Assembly (NCBI RefSeq): GCF_001049895.1
Contig: NZ_CVPE01000006.1
Location: 592,957-656,956 of the forward strand
From: Rubeoparvulum massiliense
GTDB lineage: Bacteria; Bacillota; Bacilli; Rubeoparvulales; Rubeoparvulaceae
Direction of reading: 5' to 3'
Length of the DNA stretch: 64,000 nucleotides
Shown: in pieces, positions 38,143 to 48,584 of the stretch
Layout of the letters: each line of letters opens with the position of its first letter
Numbering within the stretch: position 1 is the stretch's first letter
The notes under the pieces: model-generated
The model's database searches: none
Told to the model about the DNA's origin: nothing
The model's input: the letters and a program-made list of their open reading frames with translations, nothing else
Translations under genes and position numbers: made by a program

Positions 38143-39459
38143 TTAATATATAGTAGTATTCTCAATGCTCATGGACTCCACTTGTTGCTTCACTTCTTGT
38201 AAGAAGCGACCACAAACCAAACCATCGAGTACACGATGATCGAGGGAAAGACAGAGATTGACCATACTACGAATGGCAATCATATCATGCATAACCACAG
38301 GACGCTTCACAATAGCTTCAATGCTCATAATGGCTGCTTGTGGTGCATTGATAATGGGCATGGAAAGCACCGAGCCAAACGAGCCTGTATTATTTACTGT
38401 GAAGGTTCCACCCTGCATATCCTCTAAGGTTAATTTGTTTGCCCTTGTACGATCAGCTAAATCATGAAGTGATTTGGCTAATCCATAGATGCTTTTCTCA
38501 TCAGCATGGCGAATGACTGGAACATAAAGCGCTTCCTCGGTAGCAATAGCTACGGACAGATTGATCTCCTTCTTCTGAAGGATATGATCCTCTCGCCATT
38601 GTGAGTTTAGAATGGGATATTTCTTTAAAGCTTCGACAACGGCCTTCATAAAGAAGGGTAAGAAGGTTAAAGAAAAGCCATTTTCCTTATAGAACGCTGC
38701 TTTATAATGCTCTCGTACTTGTACCAAGTTCGTCGCATCCACTTCCACCATGGTCCAGGCATGAGGAGCATCATGCTTACTCTGTACCATGCGTTGGGCA
38801 ATGGTGCGGCGAACAGGTGTTACTGAAATTGTTGTATCCAATGCATGAGCGGATGCCAGCGTAGCCTGAGTGGAAGGTGCTACTTCCTCTACCCTACTCC
38901 TTGGAGGCTCTGCTATCTGAGGTATAGGGGCTTGCTCCAAGGACCTTTGACCCTCTTCGCGAGTATTGTTATTGTTACTCTTGTCCTTTTCCCCTCGATT
39001 TGACTCTACATAGTTTAGCACATCCTTACGTGTGATCCGACCACCTTGTCCTGTTCCTAAGAGCTTCGCTAAATCGATTCCATATTCTTGTGCCAAACGG
39101 AGGACTGCTGGTGAGTATCGGCCCCCTCCTGTCTGGGCTGTGGTCAAGGCTGTAATCTCTTCTTTCGTAAGTGGTTCAATTGGTTGTAGCGAAGCCGTAG
39201 GTTCCTCTTTCTTCACTTGATCTTCGGTTTCGATGAAACAGATCACCTTACCAACCTGAATGGTATCTCCTTCTTCAGCTACCAATTGAACAATTTTGCC
39301 ACGGACGGTTGAGGGTACCTCTGCATTTACCTTATCTGTACTTACCTCACAGAGGGGGGCATACTCTTCAACAAAATCCCCCACTTTAACTAACCATTTT
39401 TGAAGGGTACCTTCTGTAACACTCTCACCCAGTTGGGGCATCTTCACTTCACTTGCCAT
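38143..39459 (-). CDS. bkdB: Branched-chain 2-oxoacid dehydrogenase E2 (lipoamide acyltransferase)
   Basis: Core acyltransferase of the dehydrogenase complex. About 438 residues: an N-terminal lipoyl domain with CEVSTDKVNAEVP (lipoyl Lys), a linker, a peripheral subunit-binding domain with YSPAVLRLAQEYGIDL (core SPAVLRLAQEY), a long polar Ser/Asn/Glu linker, and a catalytic domain ending in SLDHRVLDG with the active His. The ATG follows AAGGAGGAG. Last gene of the bkd operon. Specificity for branched-chain acids is inferred from the operon. Confidence 0.93.
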   Translation of the reverse strand: MASEVKMPQLGESVTEGTLQKWLVKVGDFVEEYAPLCEVSTDKVNAEVPSTVRGKIVQLVAEEGDTIQVGKVICFIETEDQVKKEEPTASLQPIEPLTKEEITALTTAQTGGGRYSPAVLRLAQEYGIDLAKLLGTGQGGRITRKDVLNYVESNRGEKDKSNNNNTREEGQRSLEQAPIPQIAEPPRSRVEEVAPSTQATLASAHALDTTISVTPVRRTIAQRMVQSKHDAPHAWTMVEVDATNLVQVREHYKAAFYKENGFSLTFLPFFMKAVVEALKKYPILNSQWREDHILQKKEINLSVAIATEEALYVPVIRHADEKSIYGLAKSLHDLADRTRANKLTLEDMQGGTFTVNNTGSFGSVLSMPIINAPQAAIMSIEAIVKRPVVMHDMIAIRSMVNLCLSLDHRVLDGLVCGRFLQEVKQQVESMSIENTTIY

Positions 39460-39501
39460 GAAAATCTCCTCCTTTTCAACATCAACCATGAGCAGGATTA
39501 T

Positions 39502-40485
39502 CTAATACTGGGCCAAGGCCTTCATGGCATCGTATACCTTCTGGGCATCCAGCATGAAAAATTTCTCTAATGGAGGACTATAGGGCATCGCTGGAATATC
39601 CGGCCCACATAAGCGTTGAATGGGTGCATCCAAATCGAATAAGCAATGTTCTGCAATGATAGCTGATACCTCTGCACCAATTCCTCCTTCCTTATTATCC
39701 TCATGTACGATGAGGATCTTACCGGTATGCTTCGCAGCAGCAATAATCGATTCCTGGTCAAGGGGGTAGAGGGTACGTAGGTCAATAATATGAGCATGAA
39801 TTCCTTCCTCTGCTAAACGCTCAGCAGCCTCCTTCACAAATTGAACCGTGAGCCCATAAGTAAAGACCGTGAGATCGTCGCCTTCACGAATGGTAGCTGC
39901 CTTACCAATTGGCACAATATAATCCTCTTCAGGCACCTCTTCTTTAACCAGACGGTATAAGCGCTTATGCTCAAAGAAAAGGACGGGATCCTCATCGCGG
40001 ATGGCTGCTTTGAGAAGTCCTTTGGCATCATAGGGATTGGAGGGTGTCACAATCTTTAGCCCTGGTGTGCTGGCGAATAATGCTTCAACGCTCTGAGAAT
40101 GGTAGAGGGCACCGTGTACACCGCCACCATAGGGAGCGCGAATGACCATGGGACAATGCCAATCATTGTTGGAACGGTAACGCATCTTGGCTGCTTCGCT
40201 CACAATCTGATTCACTGCGGGCATGATAAAATCTGCAAATTGAATCTCACAGATGGGACGCATACCATAGGTTGCAGCACCGATCCCTACACCAACAATG
40301 GCTGATTCAGTAAGAGGTGTGTCGATGACCCGCTCCTCACCAAACTCATCGATCAAACCGAGGGTAGCACGGAAAACACCGCCACGAACCCCAACATCCT
40401 CTCCCATGATGAAGACACTGGAATCGCGCTTCATCTCCTCACGCATGGCCTGAGTGATGGCTTCAATATATGATAGCATTGCCAT
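39502..40485 (-). CDS. bkdAB: Branched-chain 2-oxoacid dehydrogenase E1 beta
   Basis: Transketolase-like beta subunit of the thiamine-diphosphate E1. 327 residues with FIMGEDVGVRGGVF near the start, DTPLTESAIVGVGIGAA (core TPLTESAIVG), EIQFADFIMPA and IRAPYGGGVHGALYHSQS (core APYGGGVHGA). It directly follows the alpha subunit with no gap. Confidence 0.95.
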   Translation of the reverse strand: MAMLSYIEAITQAMREEMKRDSSVFIMGEDVGVRGGVFRATLGLIDEFGEERVIDTPLTESAIVGVGIGAATYGMRPICEIQFADFIMPAVNQIVSEAAKMRYRSNNDWHCPMVIRAPYGGGVHGALYHSQSVEALFASTPGLKIVTPSNPYDAKGLLKAAIRDEDPVLFFEHKRLYRLVKEEVPEEDYIVPIGKAATIREGDDLTVFTYGLTVQFVKEAAERLAEEGIHAHIIDLRTLYPLDQESIIAAAKHTGKILIVHEDNKEGGIGAEVSAIIAEHCLFDLDAPIQRLCGPDIPAMPYSPPLEKFFMLDAQKVYDAMKALAQY

Positions 40486-41487
40486 TTAGATACCCTCCTT
40501 CTCTGCATAGACATAGCGTAATGCCGATTCTGCAAGGGGATAGGGTGCTGCCTCTGCATAGCGTGTGGCTTCATCCACTTCAGTAGCGATCTCTGCCTGT
40601 AATTCCTTCTCTTCCACTTCCGTGATGGTACCAGATTGCAGAAGATAGTTCAGAAATGTTGGTAGGGGATCCTTCTCCTTGGCTGCTGCTACCTCTTCCC
40701 GTGGTCGATAGGTACGGTCATCATCATCACTGGAATGCGGGGTAAGACGGTTACAAACTGCTTCAATTAAGGTGGGTCCCTCACCTGCTAGTCCACGTTG
40801 AACCGCTATCTGCATCGCCTCATAAACAGCTAAGGGATCATTGCCATCAACGGTGACACCAGGCATTCCATAGCCAATGGCTCGATCTGAGAGCTTCTCA
40901 CATGCCACCTGCTTCCGTAATGGTACAGAGATGGCATATTGATTATTCTCGATGAAAAAGATCACAGGTAACTTATGAACACTGGCAAAGTTAGCTGACT
41001 CATGGAAGTCTCCCTGATTAGAGGATCCATCGCCGACGGAGGTATAAGCAATCATTCTCTCTCCACGCATTTTTGCTGCTAGTGCTGCACCGACCGCATG
41101 GGGAAGCTGCGTAGTAACTGGTGATGACCCTGAGAGGATACGATGGCGACGACTGCCAAAATGGCCTGGCATCTGGCGACCACCAGAGCTAGGATCCTCT
41201 GCTTTTGCAAATGCTGCTAGCATCAGATCACGGGCCGTAAAGCCGAAGCTAAGAACCACACCGACATCGCGATAATAGGGCATCACCATGTCTCGCTCAC
41301 GATCTAACGCATATGCTGCTCCAACCTGGGCTGCTTCCTGTCCCTGACAGGAGATGACAAAAGGAATCTTTCCTGCACGATTAAGTAGCCATTGGCGTTC
41401 ATCCAATTTACGAGCAAGGAGCATGGTTCGATATATCGATTTAACCTTTTCATCAGTCAATCCTAGGGCAAGATGACGCTTTTCCAC
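40486..41487 (-). CDS. bkdAA: Branched-chain 2-oxoacid dehydrogenase E1 alpha
   Basis: Thiamine-diphosphate-binding alpha subunit. 333 residues with MPGHFGSRRHRI, the ThDP motif VGDGSSNQGDFHESAN (core GDGSSNQGDFHE), and ENNQYAISVP. The phosphorylation-loop-like segment NRLTPHSSDDDDRTYR is present. The start is GTG after GGAGGGG. A perfect 8-bp hairpin (41535–41558) lies between this gene and lpdV. Confidence 0.95.
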   Translation of the reverse strand: MEKRHLALGLTDEKVKSIYRTMLLARKLDERQWLLNRAGKIPFVISCQGQEAAQVGAAYALDRERDMVMPYYRDVGVVLSFGFTARDLMLAAFAKAEDPSSGGRQMPGHFGSRRHRILSGSSPVTTQLPHAVGAALAAKMRGERMIAYTSVGDGSSNQGDFHESANFASVHKLPVIFFIENNQYAISVPLRKQVACEKLSDRAIGYGMPGVTVDGNDPLAVYEAMQIAVQRGLAGEGPTLIEAVCNRLTPHSSDDDDRTYRPREEVAAAKEKDPLPTFLNYLLQSGTITEVEEKELQAEIATEVDEATRYAEAAPYPLAESALRYVYAEKEGI

Positions 41488-41534
41488 CTAGCGACCCCTC
41501 CTTAATATTTTAAAAATTCAAACATATGTGGTGA

Positions 41535-41558
41535 GAGGATCGACCTTGCACGATCCTC
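41535..41558 (-). other. Intercistronic hairpin between lpdV and bkdAA
   Basis: GAGGATCG and CGATCCTC arms with an 8-nt loop, starting about 14 nt after the lpdV stop. There is no T-run after it on either strand. It may adjust message stability or partial termination within the bkd operon. Confidence 0.4.
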
Positions 41559-41571
41559 CTCTTCCAGCTTA

Positions 41572-42993
41572 TTAAATATGAATCGCATTCCCGTCAACAG
41601 CTAAGGCCGCTTCACCCATCACTTCTGAAAGAGTGGGATGGGGATGAACCATGGACCCTATCTCCCAAGGTGTCGCGTTAAGGAATTGAGCTAAGGCTGC
41701 TTCAGAGATTAGATTGGTCACATGAGGCCCTACCATATGAACGCCGAGGATATCGTTGCTCTTCGCATCGGCAATAATCTTCACAAAGCCATCGGCCTCT
41801 CCTTGGACGAGTGCTTTGCCAATCCCTTTAAATGGCATCTTCCCAACCTTCACTTCATAGCCACGTTCCTTCGCTTCCTGTTCAGTGATCCCCACACTAG
41901 CCACCTCGGGACGGCTATATGTACAGCGAGCGATCTGTTCATACTGAAGGGGCTCAGGTTGTAAGCCTGCCATATGCTCTACCGCATGAATTCCTTCATG
42001 GGATGCAACATGGGCTAATTGAAGGCCCCCAATGCAATCCCCAATGGCATAGATATGGGGTTCAGCCGTTTGATAGTCCTCATTCACCTGAATGGCACCA
42101 CGTTCAACTTTAATATTGGTACTTTGTAGGCCAATTCCTTCTGCATTGGCACCTCGGCCAACAGAGACAAGCATGCGTTCCGCAGAGAAGCTCTTCGTCT
42201 CTCCTTGATGCTCTGCTTGTATGGTGACACCCAATTCTGAGAGCTCTAAGGTATCTGGTAGTACTTTGGCAGAAGTGATGATCTTAATCTTCCGTTTCTT
42301 AAAGAGGCGCGTCATCTCTTTACTAATCTCTTCATCCTCTAAAGGTAGAATCCGCGGCGCATATTCGAGAATCGTTACATCCACACCAAAATCATGCAAC
42401 ATGGATGCCCATTCGATTCCAATAACACCACCACCCACAATGATGATGGAGCGAGGTAGCTCTTCCATCACCAACGCTTCATCACTGGTCATCACTCGTT
42501 TTCCATCGATGTGAAGACCAGGCAATGTTTTGGGATGGGAGCCCGTGGCGATGATCACATGATTGGGTTGCAGAATCTCCGTTTCACCATCCTCATACTC
42601 CACATTGATTGCACCTGCTCGCGGTGAGAAGATGGATGGACCCATAATACGTCCTGTGCCCTGAATGACACGGATCTTCCCCTTCTTTAATAGGTACTCC
42701 ACCCCTTGATGAAGCTGATTCACGATGCTCTCTTTTCGTGCCTGGACCTTTGCAAAGTCGAGGGAGATCTGTGAAGCTAGAATACCAAATGCATCACTCT
42801 CTTTGGTTTGGACAAAGACCTCTGCACTACGAAGTAAAGCTTTACTAGGAATACAGCCTGCATGTAGACAGGTTCCCCCTACCTTTCCTTTCTCCACAAC
42901 TGCCACATTCATTCCTAGCTGTGCAGCGCGGATCGCAGCAACATAGCCTCCAGTACCTCCACCCAAAACGACTAAGTCTAATTGTTCAGACAT
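41572..42993 (-). CDS. lpdV: Dihydrolipoamide dehydrogenase E3
   Basis: FAD flavoprotein that reoxidises the lipoyl arm. About 473 residues: FAD-binding LVVLGGGTGGYVAAIRAAQLG (core GGGTGGYVAA), redox disulfide GGTCLHAGCIPSKAL, NAD-binding IIVGGGVIGIEWA, and C-terminal HPHPTLSEVMGEA with the catalytic His. The ATG follows AAAGGAGG; an upstream extension is not conserved-looking. Third gene of the bkd operon. Confidence 0.95.
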   Translation of the reverse strand: MSEQLDLVVLGGGTGGYVAAIRAAQLGMNVAVVEKGKVGGTCLHAGCIPSKALLRSAEVFVQTKESDAFGILASQISLDFAKVQARKESIVNQLHQGVEYLLKKGKIRVIQGTGRIMGPSIFSPRAGAINVEYEDGETEILQPNHVIIATGSHPKTLPGLHIDGKRVMTSDEALVMEELPRSIIIVGGGVIGIEWASMLHDFGVDVTILEYAPRILPLEDEEISKEMTRLFKKRKIKIITSAKVLPDTLELSELGVTIQAEHQGETKSFSAERMLVSVGRGANAEGIGLQSTNIKVERGAIQVNEDYQTAEPHIYAIGDCIGGLQLAHVASHEGIHAVEHMAGLQPEPLQYEQIARCTYSRPEVASVGITEQEAKERGYEVKVGKMPFKGIGKALVQGEADGFVKIIADAKSNDILGVHMVGPHVTNLISEAALAQFLNATPWEIGSMVHPHPTLSEVMGEAALAVDGNAIHI

Positions 42994-43103
42994 GATTGCG
43001 CCTCCTTTGCCTTTTCTTTTTCCTATTTCCTTTGATTGGAGCAGTTCCCTGCTCTCTCTATCATAACTCAATGGGAGACGGGATCATGGGATGCATTTAA
43101 AAT

Positions 43104-44183
43104 TTATTTCTTTTCACCAGGAATATAGTTACTACGCAATTTCTGCACGCGACTGATTCTTGTCTCTGCTAGATGGTCCGCAGCATGGGATGTGGAGATT
43201 TTTTCGGTACGAGAAATCTGGAAAACTTGTAGTAGGGTGTCATAGATTTTCTCTACCTTCCGCATGGCTCGCTCCCGTGAATAGCCTTCTAGCTCATCTG
43301 CTACATTGATGACGCCACCTGCATTGATTACATAATCTGGTGTATAGAGAATTCCTTCACTTTGGAGCTCTTCACCATGACGATCCTCTAAGAGTTGATT
43401 ATTAGCGGATCCTGCAATGATCTGTACGCGGAGCTGAGGTAGGGTTTGATCATTGATGACACCGCCGAGGGCACAGGGTGCGAAGATATCTGCTTCTGCA
43501 CCATAGATCTCCTCGGTGGAAACGCCTTTTGCACCAAATTCATTCATGACACGCTTTACGCTCTCTTCATTGATGTCTGTAACGATTAAGTTGGCGCCCT
43601 CTTCATGAAGATGACGAGTAAGATGATAGCCCACATTACCTAAACCTTGAACAGCGATGGTACGACCAGCCAAATCATCGCTTCCAAACATTTCTTTTGC
43701 TGCTGCCTTCATCCCCCGAAAAACGCCATACGCAGTAATGGGAGATGGGTTGCCACTGGAACCAAACTCAGGCGAAACACCTGTGACAAAATCAGTTTCT
43801 TGATGAATATAATCCATATCATCCACCGTGGTACCAACGTCTTCAGCTGTGATGTAACGGCCTCCTAATGATTGGACATAGCGACCAAGAGCACGGAAGA
43901 GCTCAGGTGATTTATCCTTGCGTGGATCCCCAATAATTACGGTCTTTCCACCACCGAGATTAAGACCAGCTACTGCATTTTTATATGTCATTCCCCTAGA
44001 CAAACGAAGGGCATCTGTTAGCGCTTCCTCTTCATTTTGATAGGGCCACATCCGTGTGCCACCTAGAGCAGGCCCTAACGTCGTGTCATGTATGGCGATA
44101 ATTGCCTTTAAACCAGAGACTTCATCGTAGCAGTAAACAACCTGTTCATAATCATATTGCTTTAACGTGTGAAATAGTTGCAT
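43104..44183 (-). CDS. bcd: Leucine/valine (branched-chain amino acid) dehydrogenase
   Basis: NAD-dependent deamination of leucine, valine and isoleucine to the 2-oxoacids that feed the bkd complex. 359 residues with [31 protein letters not shown] (cores [10 protein letters not shown] and LGGGKTVI with substrate-binding Lys residues), and Rossmann [13 protein letters not shown]. It lies between ptb and lpdV. Bacillus subtilis has buk after bcd; here there is no buk. Confidence 0.95.
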   Translation of the reverse strand: MQLFHTLKQYDYEQVVYCYDEVSGLKAIIAIHDTTLGPALGGTRMWPYQNEEEALTDALRLSRGMTYKNAVAGLNLGGGKTVIIGDPRKDKSPELFRALGRYVQSLGGRYITAEDVGTTVDDMDYIHQETDFVTGVSPEFGSSGNPSPITAYGVFRGMKAAAKEMFGSDDLAGRTIAVQGLGNVGYHLTRHLHEEGANLIVTDINEESVKRVMNEFGAKGVSTEEIYGAEADIFAPCALGGVINDQTLPQLRVQIIAGSANNQLLEDRHGEELQSEGILYTPDYVINAGGVINVADELEGYSRERAMRKVEKIYDTLLQVFQISRTEKISTSHAADHLAETRISRVQKLRSNYIPGEKK

Positions 44184-44195
44184 CGCAATTCCTCC

Positions 44196-45089
44196 TTAAT
44201 AGTCTTGTGCTAAAGCGAATAGCATGGAATGAAACTTGGTCTCGGCATGATCAGCTCGCGATGGAAGAATGATCGGTCGTTTTGCCCCTACTAAAAGGGC
44301 TCCTACCCTTGCGTCAGCCAAATAGGCTAGCGCTTTATACAATGTGTTACCTGCCTCCAAGGTTGGAACAACAAGAATATCCGCTTCCCCTGCTACAGGG
44401 CTCAAAACACCCTTCTCTTTTACAGAGGCTGGTGAGATGGCATTATCAAGGGCTAATGGTCCATCAACAATACCACCCTGAATCTGCCCACGATCGGCCA
44501 TCTTTGCTAGTGCTGCTGCATCAATGGTGACTGGCATTTGCGGGTTCACCGTCTCAATCGCAGCCAAAATAGCCACCTTTGGCTGAGGAATCCCGAGACG
44601 ATGGGCAAGGTCGATCACATTTTGGGTAATCTCTCGCTTTTCTTCCAAGGTTGGGTGAATATTCATGCCTGAATCAGTTACAAAGAGTAACCTTTCCAAT
44701 TGAGGCAATTGAAATATGGTCACGTGACTGAGTAATCGCTCACTTCGGAGTCCACCATGCTGGAGAATGGTACGGACAAAGGTGGAGGTATGCACCAATC
44801 CTTTCATCAGAACATCTGCTTCCCCTGCATGAACAGCATGAACTGCCTTTTCGCATGCTTCCGTATGTGAAGCTGCATGGATCAACCATTCAGCTGGCAA
44901 TGGAAATTGCCCCTCAGCCATGTGCTTGCGGATGATCTTCTCATCACCATAGAGTAAAAAGTCAGCAATCCGATGTTTCACAGCTAATTGCAATGCTTTA
45001 AAAGTCTCTTCGCCTTCTGCTACAGCGAGGGCAATACGTTTTCTGGGACGTTGTATCACGATATGTAAGAGTTCATCCATGCTTCGCAA
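44196..45089 (-). CDS. ptb: Phosphate butyryltransferase-like acyltransferase
   Basis: Moves acyl groups between CoA and phosphate (butyryl- or branched acyl-CoA). The 297-residue product has the family segments GEADVLMKGLVHTS and VTDSGMNIHPTLEEK, and ends with RADHAETKFHSMLFAL (core AETKFHSM). The start is TTG with AAAGGGTGA upstream; an ATG three codons on is farther from that site. First gene of the bkd operon, under the sigma-54 promoter. Confidence 0.9.
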   Translation of the reverse strand: MRSMDELLHIVIQRPRKRIALAVAEGEETFKALQLAVKHRIADFLLYGDEKIIRKHMAEGQFPLPAEWLIHAASHTEACEKAVHAVHAGEADVLMKGLVHTSTFVRTILQHGGLRSERLLSHVTIFQLPQLERLLFVTDSGMNIHPTLEEKREITQNVIDLAHRLGIPQPKVAILAAIETVNPQMPVTIDAAALAKMADRGQIQGGIVDGPLALDNAISPASVKEKGVLSPVAGEADILVVPTLEAGNTLYKALAYLADARVGALLVGAKRPIILPSRADHAETKFHSMLFALAQDY

Positions 45090-45138
45090 ACACGGTCACC
45101 CTTTCAATCAATGTACCTTCCCACCACACTAATTACTA

Positions 45139-45155
45139 TGCAAAAATTATGCCAA
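45139..45155 (-). promoter_or_regulatory. Sigma-54 (-24/-12) promoter of the bkd operon
   Basis: Minus strand TTGGCATAATTTTTGCA: GG and GC are separated by 10 bases, matching TGGCAC-N5-TTGC except for the last base of the first box. It is about 50 bp before ptb. The adjacent gene encodes a sigma-54 activator. Confidence 0.85.
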
Positions 45156-45237
45156 CACTTACTATGTAAGCGCTTTAATTTTACTCGTATGTTTAGCCAA
45201 TTGCTACCCTTACTTTTCGAAAAAAACATGAAAGATA

Positions 45238-45274
45238 TTGCACAGTATGCAAAATCCTTCATGCAATTTATTGC
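45238..45274. promoter_or_regulatory. Candidate BkdR upstream activating sites
   Basis: Two inverted repeats: TTGCACAGTATGCAA (45238–45252, arms TTGCA/TGCAA) and GCAATTTATTGC (45263–45274). They lie about 85–130 bp upstream of the sigma-54 promoter, the usual distance for enhancer sites. Assignment to BkdR is inference. Confidence 0.5.
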
Positions 45275-45289
45275 GCTGCTGATGATCTG

Positions 45290-47347
45290 TTAAAGACCAT
45301 ACCGCTGTATTTTATAGTACAAATTGCGTACAGAAATCTGAAGAAGCGCAGCTGCCTTGGTCTTATTCCCATCACAGGCTTGAAGAGCTTGCCTTATGTA
45401 ATTCCTTTCCATCTGCTCAAGATGGCAGTGAAGTGGTTCTAACTCCTCTACACCTACAGAATTGGAAATCACCTTTGGTGTATGACCCAAGGGAGGAAGA
45501 TGGTGAAGCTGGATCATCCTTTCTTGAACATGCATACTGATCATGGCTCGCCCAAGAATATTTTCCAGTTCCCGTACATTTCCTGGCCAGTCGTAATCTA
45601 ATAAAAATTGAAGTGCATCTGGATCTATCTCTTGAACCATGCGACGATACTCAAGATTTAATTTTCTAAGAATATGCTGGATCAGCATGGGAAATTCCTG
45701 CTTACGAAGTCGTAATGGTGGAATCATAATAGGGATCACATTGAGCCGATAGTAGAGATCCTCCCGAAAACGTTGCTCCTGAATCATTTTTTCTAAATTA
45801 GCGTGAGTGGCTGCGATAACGCGCACATCAATGGGGATCGGTTCTGTACCACCGACACGAATAATCTCCTTCTCCTGGAGAATACGGAGTAGTTTGACCT
45901 GCACTCCCATGGGTAGCTCTCCAATCTCATCTAAAAATATGGTTCCGCTATGGGCTTCCTCAAAATACCCCTTCTTTCCACCCTTCTTAGCGCCTGTAAA
46001 GGCTCCCTCCTCATAACCAAAGAGTTCACTTTCCAAAAGATTTTCGGCAATGGCAGCGCAATTGACACGGACAAACTGTTGATTACGTCGAGGGCTAGCA
46101 TGGTGAATGGCATGGGCGAATAATTCCTTACCCGTACCTGATTCACCACGTAGCAAGACCGTGGCTGGTGTACTGGCCACATTGAGAGCTTGCTCAACAG
46201 CGAGCTTCATGCCTTCACTCTCTGCGATCATATCTTGAAATGTATACTTCGCCTGTAAAGTACGAAGCATCTGCTTCGCATGGGCAAGTTCATCGGTCAA
46301 CTGCTTCATCTCTGTCATATCGTGAATGATCCCCACAGACCCACGTAACTGATCACCTACCATGATAGGTGCCACATTCACAACAACCTCTTTACCATAG
46401 GGACCCACTTTCATCCGTACGCCCCGAACAGGATGCTTGGTTTTCAATACCTGCATATGCATACTCTGACCCTCTGAGATATCTACATCAGCTGGTTTTC
46501 CTAGAACATCCTCTTCCTTCATACCTGTTAATCGGGTATAAGCTGGGTTGATCATCATTCCTAAGCCTTGCTCGTCCACGATGGAGATGGCATCCTCGGT
46601 GGAATGAATAATCGCCTTGAGAAGACTCTGGATCTCCTTCAGATCTGTAATCTCCTCTGCCAATTCCAAGATGTCACTAATATCTCGAAAAACAGCCACC
46701 GCACCGATAATTTTTCCGTCATCTGTCAAAATGGGAACACGATTGGTGACAATGCGTGCATCATCGGTGAGCTGTTGCTCTTGATTTAATTCAGGAATCC
46801 CCGTATGAAGAACAATATCAAGTCGACTGTTTGGAACCACCTGGGAGACAGGCTGATTTAACACATCCTCTGCTTTCAATTGAATCAATCGTTCAGCAGA
46901 ACGGTTAAATAATGAAATTCTTCCTTGCTCATCAACGGCGATCATGGCATCATGAGTAGAATTAATCATGGCCTGTAACTCCGTCTCTTGGCGCTTGAGA
47001 CGACCAATTAGCTGCTCCTTCATGGCGATTAAGGACATGAGGAGATTAGCAATCGAGCCAGGGACTAATAATGTTCCTTCTGGCTTCACCTGCTCTAAAT
47101 GACGATAAACCTCCTCCTGACCTGTTGCTTCAAAGATAATATCAACAAATGTGGTTTGTAACCACAATAGATAATCGTCACCTGTGGGTATACCCCAATC
47201 TTTAGCCAATGCAAAACCTGGAGCTTCAGGTCGGATATCTGTGATGGCGATCACTTCAAAGTTCGGGAGTGTATGAAAGGTTCGCAAGAGATGCGTACCT
47301 CCCTGTCCTGCTCCCACGATTAGGATCTGCTTCGCTGTTTGGTCCAT
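45290..47347 (-). CDS. bkdR: Sigma-54-dependent regulator BkdR
   Basis: Enhancer-binding activator of branched-chain amino acid catabolism. About 685 residues in this order: an N-terminal Rossmann-like domain with [17 protein letters not shown] domain 1 (about 125–220), PAS domain 2 (about 240–345), AAA+ domain with Walker A GESGTGKE near 401 and the sigma-54 contact loop GAFTGA near 448, and a Fis-type helix-turn-helix at the end ([19 protein letters not shown], core [12 protein letters not shown]). I start it at an ATG with GGAGG 10 nt upstream. It ends 150 bp before the bkd promoter. Confidence 0.93.
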   Translation of the reverse strand: MDQTAKQILIVGAGQGGTHLLRTFHTLPNFEVIAITDIRPEAPGFALAKDWGIPTGDDYLLWLQTTFVDIIFEATGQEEVYRHLEQVKPEGTLLVPGSIANLLMSLIAMKEQLIGRLKRQETELQAMINSTHDAMIAVDEQGRISLFNRSAERLIQLKAEDVLNQPVSQVVPNSRLDIVLHTGIPELNQEQQLTDDARIVTNRVPILTDDGKIIGAVAVFRDISDILELAEEITDLKEIQSLLKAIIHSTEDAISIVDEQGLGMMINPAYTRLTGMKEEDVLGKPADVDISEGQSMHMQVLKTKHPVRGVRMKVGPYGKEVVVNVAPIMVGDQLRGSVGIIHDMTEMKQLTDELAHAKQMLRTLQAKYTFQDMIAESEGMKLAVEQALNVASTPATVLLRGESGTGKELFAHAIHHASPRRNQQFVRVNCAAIAENLLESELFGYEEGAFTGAKKGGKKGYFEEAHSGTIFLDEIGELPMGVQVKLLRILQEKEIIRVGGTEPIPIDVRVIAATHANLEKMIQEQRFREDLYYRLNVIPIMIPPLRLRKQEFPMLIQHILRKLNLEYRRMVQEIDPDALQFLLDYDWPGNVRELENILGRAMISMHVQERMIQLHHLPPLGHTPKVISNSVGVEELEPLHCHLEQMERNYIRQALQACDGNKTKAAALLQISVRNLYYKIQRYGL

Positions 47348-47510
47348 TACGTTTCTTGCCTCCAGAGGAATATGGTATCTCATATAACTTAAATTCGCCA
47401 AATATGGTTTTATTACCTGCATCTAAAGGTATGAGCGAATCTTGATTGTAGACAGTCTAGGATCATTCCACTAAGATAAGGGTAGTAAAATGCGAAAGAA
47501 GGGTGACATA

Positions 47511-47768
47511 ATGCTAACCTATCAACGACTAATCGCTTTGCTATTTCTGACTATTCCTGCCATCATCGCTGCATTTGGGTGGAAGATTATGCGAGAAGTC
47601 TACATCGACTATGCTGCTTATGATCAATTTCAACTTCTTTTATTCCTAGGAGGGCTTCTCCTCTTCTTATTTGGTGTTGGATTTATCGCTGGATGGATCC
47701 TGCATCGTGATCGCAAGCGCAATCTTGTTCAACCACGTTTCATGCAACGTGATGAGGATGAGGAATGA
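47511..47768 (+). CDS. yqzF: YqzF-like small membrane protein (DUF2627)
   Basis: About 85 residues with two membrane segments (about 5–22 and 38–60) and a charged C-terminus ending DEDEE. Function unknown. Bacillus yqzF also lies divergently next to the bkdR homolog, which supports the call. The ATG follows GAAGGGTGA. It converges with the next gene, with only 18 bp between the stops. Confidence 0.75.
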   Translation: MLTYQRLIALLFLTIPAIIAAFGWKIMREVYIDYAAYDQFQLLLFLGGLLLFLFGVGFIAGWILHRDRKRNLVQPRFMQRDEDEE

Positions 47769-47786
47769 GCTTGCTCCTCACCACCT

Positions 47787-48584
47787 CTAACGGATGCGCC
47801 CCCATTCATCTACCCGTCGTATCCAGTGATGAGCTTCGACCCAGCGTTGTATAGAATATTTCTCAGCGAACCAGTGCAACCAAAGAAATACGAAGCCCAG
47901 CATTAGCTGGATCCAAAAAGGATACAGGCTGATGATCCATATCCCCGTGACAAAGCCAAGCAGATTACTGCCTGCGTCACCTAGCATCCATTTTCCCTGT
48001 AAATCACCAATGATCAAAAGAAGCCAAACGCCCCATAGTCCTAGCCACTCTCCAAACAACCCGTACCAGTCCCCTGTTAGAAAAAACGAAAGCAGACCCA
48101 TGAGTAGAAACAGCTTACCTGCCCTTCCTGGTCGAACATCCAAAAGATTGAAAAGATTACTGGACAACATAAGAATGACGATGACAAACCACCAATGATT
48201 AGGGTGAGCTATATTGACGCTGACCAACATGGCAGCGAGCATGATGATTATTACCTTCCAGAGCCCTGTCGTTAACTTTCGATGCTCTCTCGCATATTGA
48301 AGGTGTCCCCGTAAACCCTTGATATCATAGCGCCCCCACCGATCATCGACGAAACCGATGATGCCAACTGCACTCATCGAAATAAAAAAAATAATGGAGG
48401 AAATCTGTACTGGCTCCCCCCATCCCAATCCTATCCATATTGTACTACGTAACATCAGATATAAGCCCTGACCGAGAAGTAAAAAAACGCCTACCCCTAG
48501 TGGAATCCTCTCACCACGAAAATTTTCAGCGAGCAATCCCCAATTGGAAAAAAGTTGATTGATCAATCGCTCCATTTCATTCAC
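47787..48584 (-). CDS. MraY-like sugar-phosphate transferase (GT4 family)
   Basis: 265-residue polytopic membrane protein. It has GIIGFVDDRWGRYD and KWMLGDAGSNLLG, the two Asp-rich motifs of polyprenyl-phosphate sugar-1-phosphate transferases, and about seven hydrophobic segments. It is shorter than MraY or TagO and probably has fewer helices. It overlaps the GT2 gene by 4 nt. Substrate unknown; a lipid-linked sugar is implied by the family. It shares a cluster with steA. Confidence 0.8.
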   Translation of the reverse strand: MNEMERLINQLFSNWGLLAENFRGERIPLGVGVFLLLGQGLYLMLRSTIWIGLGWGEPVQISSIIFFISMSAVGIIGFVDDRWGRYDIKGLRGHLQYAREHRKLTTGLWKVIIIMLAAMLVSVNIAHPNHWWFVIVILMLSSNLFNLLDVRPGRAGKLFLLMGLLSFFLTGDWYGLFGEWLGLWGVWLLLIIGDLQGKWMLGDAGSNLLGFVTGIWIISLYPFWIQLMLGFVFLWLHWFAEKYSIQRWVEAHHWIRRVDEWGRIR

